Origin: Grammothele lineata
Lineage: Eukaryota > Basidiomycota > Agaricomycetes > Polyporales > Polyporaceae
Direction of reading: 5' to 3'
Length of the DNA: 64,000 bases
Assembly: GCA_002150815.3 (NCBI GenBank)
Contig: NDFF03000217.1
Span: 1-64,000 of the forward strand
This document shows positions 56,781 to 64,000 of the stretch, piece after piece (the stretch's first letter is position 1; every line of letters begins with the position of its first letter). The notes beneath the pieces are model-generated. The model worked only from the letters and a program-made list of their open reading frames with translations, was not told where the DNA came from and ran no database searches. The translations under genes and the position numbers were made by a program.

Positions 56781-58840
56781 CTACACAACTAAGTACTTCC
56801 TCTTCCCGGCACCCGCGCCCTTCGAGTTCACTGTTCCGGGCGGGGGCGCGTCGAATTCAACGTTGTACCGCCCGTACAAGCCCAAGAAGCAGCCGACGCC
56901 CTTGTACACCTCGGGATCGTACGGAGCGAGCGGAAACGCCTCTCCGTTAATCGAGAGCAGGCCGTTGCCATGGGCGTCTGCGGCTCGATGCGGTACGCGT
57001 ACGCTCTGCAGTAGTGTTGCTGTGGAGAGAAGGCACGAATTAGGGCCAGAAAAGGGGGGTAGGGATGACGGAGGAGGGGAGAAGGGGAGGGACACACCAT
57101 CTCCATCCAGAACGGCCTCCTGAGCTCGACACCCTGGATCGCTTTGAGCATCGTCATCCGCGTTTGCTACATGGGAGTCCAAAGTCAACGCATGATTCAT
57201 CCCCGCCACGGGGCACGCAAAGAACGGAGAAACTCACGCGTTCCTGGGGTTTGTTGAACGTCACCCAGCCGTCCGTAGGCGCTTCGTGCTTTAGCGGGGG
57301 AAGTCCTTGGTGCCCTTCGTTGGGGGGTAGAGCCGGGTTTGGTGGTGATGAGGAGGGTTCTGGGGGAATGGCGCGGGCGGCCTTGAGGTCCGCGACCATC
57401 TTGTGCTTGTCGCTGTGGGAGACTTTCATAGAGACTTTGACGGGACAGAATTTGTGCTTGAAGACGACTGGGACAGCGTCGCATCGTATCAGCATGTGCC
57501 TCGGCCAGCGTTGGTGGACCGCCTACCTTCATAGATGAACCCGAGCACGAATCGTCTATACCCAGTCCTCAGTTTGTGGAGACTCGGCTGGATAAAGACG
57601 GGGCGCGACGTGTTGTTCACCCATGGAACGCAGGGGCTCCATCACGAGGTCGACGTCCGCCATGAGGCCGAGCGACTGGCACATGAACGAGATGTACCGT
57701 TTGCCGTTTTGCAGGATCGAAGACAGGTCAACGTCCACAGGTTTGACTAAATTCGAGACGATTTAGTGCACGTGTCCACGAATGAGGCATACCCTTGGTA
57801 GCGTTGAGCATAGCGACTAAGACATCCTTCGCCTCCTACGGCCAATCCTCAGCTGACGTTGATGTGCAGAGGTCCAACAAAACGCACCTCAATGCCCATC
57901 AGGTTCAGTGTTAGGCCATCCCCAGAACCGGTGGGAATTGGGGCGGTGGGCATGCGGAACACCTTCGCTGGGGTCCTGAGGCCGCGCATAGCCGTTGGGC
58001 ACCTCGTACATGATGCTGCCCCCGGAGACGGTCGCCACTGCGGCGTACTGCTCGGGCGGGAGCGTCGCTGCTTCCTCCTGGGTGTGCTTCCCGCGGCCTG
58101 TGACTGGCAATTTCCGTCATGTTAGAGCGTGCGTACGTAGACGGGAGGGGAAGGAATGGCACACACTGATGAGGTTGACTTTACATCTCGTGACCTTGAA
58201 GAGGGGCTCAATCCTCTCCCGGTAGTCTGCGACAGATTTGCCCTGTAATATGGTGTCAGCTGGCCGGCCGTATGGCAGTACACAAGCTCTTGTAGGAGCG
58301 GGTTCCTTGCTGGGGCACATACTCACAGGACCGCTCCGAGGATTCCCGAACACTTTCAGCCAATGTCGCGGGCCTACTCCTGCATCCCACTTGAATGAGG
58401 ATGACCGGGGAGCTCTAACACGACGATGGGCTAACCTGCATACGCCGCGTGCATGACCGTCTCCGCAAATGCTGCGGCCGCCTCCTTCTCCGTGTCCGAC
58501 ACATAGCATTCGACGTGCACCAGGCTGAGGAGCGCTTTTGGTTCCTTCTTTATCAGCAGAGAAACGACGGGTACGTCTCCGCAGAGCTCAGCTCATACGG
58601 TTTTGCGCGGCGTTGTCTGCAGCGTGGACCGCTGGCCATCCAGACTAGAGCTCAGCGGACGTCGATTTTACACTGCGTAGAGGACGCCGGAGTCAACTCA
58701 CTTTTGGGAAAATGCTCAGCTACAAACGCGGAGTCCGTGGGCGCAAATATGGACGCGTACTGGCCCGTGCCTAGCGAAAGATGGTGCGAGGACGTGTCGA
58801 CGAGAGCAAGCTGCAATACACGAACGCTCGAGAGACGCAC
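56781..58840 (-). CDS. long-chain-base (sphingosine) kinase-like protein with altered catalytic motif
   Basis: This resembles fungal sphingoid base kinases (diacylglycerol-kinase catalytic fold), which phosphorylate sphingosine-type bases with ATP. The start at 58840 gives MRLSSVRVLQLALVDTSSHH and LSLGTGQYASIF, the usual N-terminal strand region. The kinase core shows LKVFGNPRSGPGKSVADYRE (equivalent to VNPxxGxGxA) and VTGRGKHTQEEAA. It continues with AAVATVSGGSIMYEVPNGYA, where relatives have SGDG with the catalytic Asp, and PTGSGDGLTLNLMGI. The C-terminal part reads VDLSSILQNGKRYISFMCQS, FKHKFCPVKVSMKVSHSDKH and GVGCFLGLYGRYNVEFDAPP. At least seven introns. The missing SGDG Asp suggests loss of activity or an altered role. 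Exon limits are approximate. Confidence 0.72.
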
Positions 58841-59102
58841 TGCCGAGACGGAACGGCGAAAACATGAGCCTCAAGCCGGGTACGCTGCAGCTGCACAGGG
58901 GAGGGTAGAAGCGTGATGACATTGAGGGATGGCAATGAGCTAGAGTGTGTACGGTGGCTGCGGATAAAGATGCATAGTTATGCAGAGTCTCAGCCACAGG
59001 CCGCGGGAGCCTGGAGTGTTGTAAACAAGCGCCGAAAGGCGAAATTGCGCGCAGATCTGGAGGAACATGTATTTACATAGCCTGCTGCATCTGCATATGT
59101 AG

Positions 59103-59975
59103 GACATCGACTTTCTTCCACTTCGCCGCTACCCTTTCATCTGGCCATGACGAGCTTGTCCACTTGAGCCATCAAAAGCCGCTCAGCCACGCGGGCCGCC
59201 TGCCCATGCTGGAAACCTCGACAAGATTGGTGGTCTGTCTGGCCACGACAAGCTCTTAGACACGCCCGAACACGCCCTCCTCCACCTCCTCCTTGACACT
59301 CCGCAGCATTCGTTCCTTCAGGCGCCACGCGTTTCGTTCCTTCAAGGCAGACTCTACACGTAGGCGGAGTATTCGAACGATGCGACCTCAGTTCGTCGTT
59401 GGCCGGTGCTGCACGTCCACCCGCTGTTCCTGCATCCGTTCAGCGGTGGCTCCGAGGAGCACTTTGTACCGTGACTGGTACGTTATTTTTTCTTGGCGCA
59501 CGCCTCTGCATTTGCCCGTATTCCTCCCAGGTTTCGCAAGCAACTGTAACCTTGTCCTCCATTCGCGCCGTGTCACCTACCTCCGCCTCTTCTTCCTCTC
59601 TCTCGCTTGCGCCCTCGGCGACGCCGCCGCCCTCTCCCCACATCACCCGACAACGCAAAATGTCACGATGGACGCCTCTGGTTAAGCCCCCTCACGCTTG
59701 CCATGAATCCGTGCGTGCGCGCCGCCCCGGGCCCCGGCGCCTCTCGCGGCCACCCGCTCGGACCTCCGATATGTCGCGTTCGCGACGACTGGCGTGCCTA
59801 TCCCGATGGCCCATCGCTCTACGCCGTATACGACTGCTGTGGGGAGTGCAGAGGGACGTCCTGGTGGAGCGTGCGTAGGAGCGGAAGGGTGGGCTGCGAG
59901 AGCGGAGAGTGGTGCGAGGTGTTAGACGCGAGCCTTCTGAGATGACAGGCTGTGATAGAATTCGTAGGCGAGTGC
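59103..59975 (+). pseudogene. type-1 F-box relic, unit 4
   Basis: CCATGACGAGCTTGTCCACT at 59145 aligns with CCATGCCGACCTCATCCATC at 45532 of the intact gene. 59400-59480 aligns with the end of exon 1, and 59570-59945 aligns with exon 2 (ACCTACCTCCGCCTCTTCTT, CCTATCCCGATGGCCCATCG). Frames are interrupted throughout. The upstream half, including the F-box, is absent or beyond recognition. Confidence 0.75.
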
Positions 59976-60438
59976 TGGAACGTCTTTAGTTTATACCTCG
60001 AAACAGTTCTGACAATCGTCGTCTATATGCGAGAACACGCTATGGAAATCGTTCTCATTCTGCACTGTGAGATGGATTGGCGGGGAAGCTGTTGGCTCGT
60101 AATAGAGGGGCTTTGTACGTCCCTGGGCCGGCACCATGTCTTATACTAGGGCCTATGACGAACTGCGTGCGTGTCCTGAGTGTTGACAGCGGACACTCTC
60201 AAGCTAGTTCACAGGGCTTCAAAGCGGACGTCAAGCTATCACCACCGCGGCGCGCCATCTTTTAGCAGAGCAATCTTCAAAGTCAATGTTGCTCGTGCGA
60301 GTACTCGTCAGTCGTCCCGCAAAATTACACACTAATCCCGACGCAGCACACATAACGAGTCAAATGCTTCTTATCAGAGCGCCTCGCACGACGCATGATT
60401 GGACCCGGTGGGAACGTGGTACACCGGTGCTTCGAGGT

Positions 60439-60445
60439 ATATAAG
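60439..60445 (+). promoter_or_regulatory. TATA box of type-2 F-box gene, unit 4
   Basis: TATATAAG within GGTATATAAGGAGGATGCTT, about 75 bases before the start at 60517. Same position and flank as in units 1 and 3. Confidence 0.7.
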
Positions 60446-60516
60446 GAGGATGCTTCGCCGTCGCCTTGAGGCCGTCCCACAGCCTCTCGCGACATCCAAC
60501 TTCATCCCCAACCACC

Positions 60517-62086
60517 ATGGACCCCAGCCCTGACCCCACCTCTCCTCGCCTTCCCGTCGAGCTGTGCCTCCTCATTATCGATGCCTTCCACGACCTCGAT
60601 GGAAAGTACTTCTGGGAGCGAAGACGCACGCTGGGGCAATGCGCGCTCGTCTGCTCCGCTTGGCGTCCACGAGCCCAGCGTTGGCTCTTCCAGCATGTCC
60701 GTCTCGACACGCTCACGGACCTCGAACGGTTCGCCGCGGCTGTTAACGTTGCGCCACGTCTTGCGGCCCATGTTCAGTTTCTCGGCCTGCGGGGTGCCTC
60801 ATATAAAGACGACACAAGGCGTTACTGGCCTTGGAATGTCATCACGCGCCTACCGTGGAAGTTACTGGCACCCCTCCCAGTGCTCAATTACATTGGCATC
60901 TATGATTTTAATATCGAGCCGGAGTTTGGCCCTGATCCCCCAACGAAGCCATTGCCACACTTTGCACTGAATCCACGCACACTCGGCTCCTACTCACGAA
61001 TATTCGTATCAGTGGTCCAGCTGGGTTTTGACAAGATGCGCTTTGCGAACTTTGCGGACTTTGCGAGGTTTTTGAGTTGTTTTTCCTCGTTGGAAAAGCT
61101 GAGGGTGGGCAACAAGGTGGCTTGGGACGTACTTGGAGTTATCCCGGGATGTATGACACAGAAACGAGGTCTTTTCTTGCCCAGGCTGCGGTCGATGACG
61201 GTATGTGTGCAGTAACCCATAATTCTGACGATGATATGCATCTTATCAGGTATTTGGAATGGATGGGCACGGCCTCAACAGGTTGCTTGGCATGCTGCCG
61301 TCAAACCGGCTAGGTCATCTTTACTTCGCCGCGGACGTTTACGACATCCTCAGCAGAGGTGCGTGGATCCTCGATATCTGTCTGAGCCATTTCTGACATG
61401 TCAATTAGACGACCCTGTTACTAGGATGCCGAACATGCCGTGCCTGGAATCATTTACAGCTCTGGATGATCTTGAGATATACATACTACGCTCCTCTAGC
61501 AGAGCAGATGACAGCTTGCTAGTAGTGCTCACTGCTGCATTGCGGTCATGGACACCTAATGTGTCATCCCGAAGCCTCATTCTGAGCATCAGCTCGGTAT
61601 GGAGCGTTGGTGATGGTACCAGGTTTACAAAATCGGGATTTTTTGAGTTCATAGCAAAGATTGGCAACATTGTCGAAGATATGTGCACCGGTCTGTTTTC
61701 GCATTCCTCGTATTTCTTGATGTTGGGATACTGATATTGAGTTCACAGGTCTACCATATACAGCGATCACAATCGGACTGGGTGGTCTGCCCAAGAGCAC
61801 GCGGGACCCGGAGGTGTCAAAACAACTTTTCGCTGAAGTAGGAGCGCGGTTTGCGACGGCATCTCGGGAGAAGCGATTGACCATTCAAGTTGAGGATGAG
61901 AGAAGTGAGTACCGGTCATTCTCGCGCTATCTAATCAAATAGGTCACCATCAGTGCACTGACATAGATCTTTGATGTAGACTACGACGAGGATGACTGGG
62001 CCGATGCGCCAAATGCCACTGATCAGCAGGGTATGAGTATGTCTGTACAATGTACAAGATTCGAGGCTCCTCACGTACAAATCTAG
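60517..62086 (+). CDS. F-box protein type 2 (unit 4)
   Basis: The start at 60517, in the context ACCACCATGGACC, gives MDPSPDPTSPRLPVELCLLI, then RRTLGQCALVCSAWRPRAQR, an intact F-box. The body reads RYWPWNVITRLPWKLLAPLP, RFANFADFARFLSCFSSLEK and DVLGVIPGCMTQKRGLFLPR. Intron 1 starts at about 61201. The next exon reads VFGMDGHGLNRLLGMLPSNR. Then come DPVTRMPNMPCLESF, FFEFIAKIGNIVEDMCTG and PYTAITIGLGGLPKSTRDPE. The last exon is the most complete of the four copies: NYDEDDWADAPNATDQQGMS, continuing to TAG at 62084-62086. All exons are open, so this is the best full-length representative. Target unknown. Confidence 0.8.
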
Positions 62087-62097
62087 AACTACCACAG

Positions 62098-62330
62098 CAT
62101 CCCTCCTTGTCCGGTAGAGTGGCCACCTCCCGCAAATGATCATCAATTTCTCGCTCTGAAACGTCGTCGGCGAGCCCTATTATAGCGTCGATGTTGATTA
62201 CCGAGGGCTCGTCGTAGAGCACCCGGCTTGTGAAGGCAGGGGCGTCATGCTGCAAGGCGACTCGGAGCGTATACTGGTTGTCGTATGTGCGGGTCCGGGA
62301 GATACGAGGTGGGAGAAGTTAGATGAGCTC
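62098..62330 (-). pseudogene. 3' part of convergent gene X, unit 4
   Basis: The minus-strand frame reads TYDNQYTLRVALQHDAPAF, then VLYDEPSVINIDAIIGLADD and HLREVATLPDKEGC. It aligns with the tail of gene X in unit 3. No upstream exon like that at 56282-56563 was found here, so it is called a partial copy. It could still be the last exon of a live gene. Confidence 0.45.
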
Positions 62331-62340
62331 GTCGGGCGGA

Positions 62341-63227
62341 TGGTGCAGCGCTGGCCAGGACGGCCTCCACACTCAGCCTCATTCTCCTGCATCACCCATA
62401 CTATCTACTCTAGTCCTCTGACGCGCGTTTTTACACGCAGACGGGGTATTATATCGTAATATGGGGACGACTTGGCGCTACTGCAGATACTGATACCCGA
62501 TGCAGTCGTGACTCTGGAAAAACAGTATGCGCGTACTATTGGTCGTCTCTCGATCCTGGAGCTTGCGGATGTAGGGGGCTGCCCTGAGTGGGCATAATAG
62601 TATGATCGGGTTTAGTGTGAGCTGTTTTTTCTGCTTCGAAGACGCGATATTGGTGTCTGGAAGTGCGTGCTTTCACCGACGCCCATGTGCCCTTCAACCA
62701 ACTCACGTCGTCGCCCGGCGCTCGCCGCTGGGGCGATACTCTCCTCCCCGAGCTCAGGTTGCCTCGAGGAGATCTGTGGTCCAGGTGCTTCGACATCCAC
62801 CACCTCGAGCTCCGATCAGAGCGGTGAGTTGTGAAGAGCCCGTAGGTGAATCCGCCCCCAAACCTTGCTGTTAGGCTCTCGGCGGTCCTAGGAGCGAGTG
62901 AAGGTTGTTCGTTAGCGCCATACTCGCCTGACGGCCACTAGATGGCGCCGTACCTCTTCTGTGGCTTCTCCCGCCGGCGTAAGTTGCTCCCTAGGACTAT
63001 ACGAACCAAGGGAAGAAGAGAAGGCTGTGGATGAGAACATCGAGCGAAACGCCTGTGCGCGGTAAGTCTTCGTTCCGCTTACTTGTGTGATGCCCGTTAT
63101 CATTCATTCGAGCCGCATTCAGAGACCCATGGCCCTGGCAGCTGGTTGTATGGTAGATCTAATTGCAGTGCATACATAGGAAGATGAGGTGCCGTCTACT
63201 CAAATCCATGTCATTGTGTTCATTCCT
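62341..63227. other. intergenic, no gene recognised
   Basis: About 890 bases between unit 4 and the gene at the right edge. A short GGGTTTAGTGTG string at about 62608 also occurs at 56279, so traces of the duplicated unit may extend here. Otherwise only short chance frames. Confidence 0.4.
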
Positions 63228-64000
63228 TCAGAAAGTGAGGATCCTGTACTTCATGACATCCGGATGCTGCAAATTCACAACATCAGCATTCCTAGCGCAC
63301 AACAAGAGGAGAATAGGACTTACGTCCGACACTAGAACAAGCGAGTCTTCCGAGACCATCACTGAGCTGAAGTCGCTCTCGCCCTCCGCGTCACCAAACG
63401 GACGCGCGCGAGAGACGCGGTAAGGAAGGCTTGTGTACACTGGCCGCGAGAACATCTGTGCGGGCAAGAACTGGCTCGGTTCCGTGACCACCTTCGACGT
63501 CCACCCGTCCCCAACCCCGTCTCCCACCTCTCCCTCACCGTGTCCCTCACTAGCTCCGTCAAGAGAGGCGGCGGCGGTGGCGGCGGCACGGCGGGCCGCG
63601 AGCGTGTTGAAGTCGAACGTGGTAATGACCTTCCGCGGGCCCTGGAGGTACGCCGTCGCAAACACCATCCCGTACACGTAACACACCCACGTGCTAGAGT
63701 GTGTCGGCGGGGCCACGAGGAGACGCGAGCCCGTCGGGCCCCACGCGTCCCACGCGACGCGCCTCCTGCCACTCGTCTCCCCTGCTCCACCAGTGCGGAT
63801 AACGGAGAGGAGCGTGGAGGCGGGGATGAGGCAGAGGAGGGTCGTAGGCGTCATGTGTATCGCGCCTGTACCGTGGTCGTGCACCCAGATGGTGACAACG
63901 AGAAGGCGGTCCTCGCGCGCGAGCGAGAAGGGCACTTGAAGAGATGGATGCGGCCCCCAATTAGGCGCCGGGTCGGAGCGCACGGTGGCTGCGATCGGGA
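63228..64000 (-). CDS. C-terminal part of F-box/beta-propeller-like protein, start outside window
   Basis: A single open minus-strand frame runs from the right edge to a TGA at 63228. The visible segment reads VPFSLAREDRLLVVTIWVHD, HMTPTTLLCLIPASTLLSVI, DAWGPTGSRLLVAPP, VCYVYGMVFATAYL and KVITTFDFNTLAARRA. A Gly/Glu linker follows, then SLPYRVSRARPFGD, SSVMVSEDSLVLVSD and a short tail. This matches, from memory, the C-terminal half of a large agaricomycete family of F-box proteins with a beta-rich C-terminal domain (PASTLL, WGP.G.R, DFN.LA boxes). The N-terminal F-box would lie to the right of the window. Confidence 0.6.
   Translation of the reverse strand, partial: PIAATVRSDPAPNWGPHPSLQVPFSLAREDRLLVVTIWVHDHGTGAIHMTPTTLLCLIPASTLLSVIRTGGAGETSGRRRVAWDAWGPTGSRLLVAPPTHSSTWVCYVYGMVFATAYLQGPRKVITTFDFNTLAARRAAATAAASLDGASEGHGEGEVGDGVGDGWTSKVVTEPSQFLPAQMFSRPVYTSLPYRVSRARPFGDAEGESDFSSVMVSEDSLVLVSDVSPILLLLCARNADVVNLQHPDVMKYRILTF

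Larger units (their letters stand above)
59103..62340 (+). repeat. F-box segmental duplication, unit 4
   Basis: This fourth block is separated from unit 3 by the lipid-kinase-like gene. It contains a type-1 relic, an open type-2 gene and a convergent minus-strand frame matching that of unit 3. Confidence 0.65.

Noticed and set aside
1..64000. transposons, reverse transcriptase, CRISPR or rRNA
   Set aside because: I looked for integrase, RT or transposase motifs, long terminal repeats and regularly spaced repeats and found none I could support. The duplications show no element at their borders.

Overview
The window looks like nuclear DNA of a basidiomycete fungus, most likely a wood-decaying agaricomycete (Polyporales-like). 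Genes are broken by many introns of about 50-60 nt with GT..AG ends and CTAAC-like branch points. Several families are typical of such fungi: DyP peroxidase, DUF6534 seven-helix membrane proteins, F-box expansions and Ser/Thr-rich membrane proteins. I see no prokaryotic signals, CRISPR array, tRNA or rRNA gene, and no recognisable transposase or reverse transcriptase. Species-level placement is inference.

Left part (1-34.4 kb): seven members of the DUF6534 integral-membrane family occupy much of the sequence. One is cut by the left edge on + (1-2003), one is on - (2523-4423), three closely related ones are on - (17.3-25.7 kb), and two of a second subtype are on - (29.1-34.4 kb). Housekeeping and metabolic genes lie between them: a DyP-type peroxidase (5.4-7.2 kb, -), a YSL-like OPT transporter with a Cys-rich tail (8.8-11.7 kb, -), a small secreted, probably GPI-anchored protein (12.0-12.7 kb, -), the Obg-like ATPase OLA1 (13.1-15.2 kb, +), an F-box protein (15.3-17.0 kb, -) and an epoxide-hydrolase-type alpha/beta hydrolase (27.5-28.8 kb, +). 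A 3' scrap of a second hydrolase copy lies between the last two DUF6534 genes, so the hydrolase and its DUF6534 neighbour were probably duplicated together.

Middle (35-44.4 kb): a conserved block with a short-chain dehydrogenase resembling 3-ketoacyl-CoA reductase (-), a mucin-like single-pass membrane protein (+), a SET-domain lysine methyltransferase (-) and a SARAF-like regulator of store-operated calcium entry (-).

Right part (44.5-62.3 kb): a four-unit segmental duplication. The ancestral unit is F-box gene type 1 (+), then F-box gene type 2 (+), then a convergent unknown gene (-). Type 1 is intact only in unit 1 and is a decayed 3' relic in units 2-4. Type 2 is open in units 1, 3 and 4. 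In unit 2 it has a frameshift just after the start codon and a damaged TATA box. A long-chain-base (sphingosine) kinase-like gene, whose catalytic SGDG motif reads SGGS, sits between units 3 and 4. The right edge (63.2-64.0 kb, -) holds the C-terminal part of another F-box-like protein that runs off the window.

No operon-like logic is expected here. The main theme is birth-and-death evolution of two tandem families, DUF6534 membrane proteins and F-box proteins, around single-copy conserved genes. Exon boundaries were read by eye. Full exon sums were checked for DyP, OLA1, the hydrolase, the SDR, the mucin-like protein and the F-box genes at 15.3 and 44.7 kb; the others are approximate inside the stated limits.
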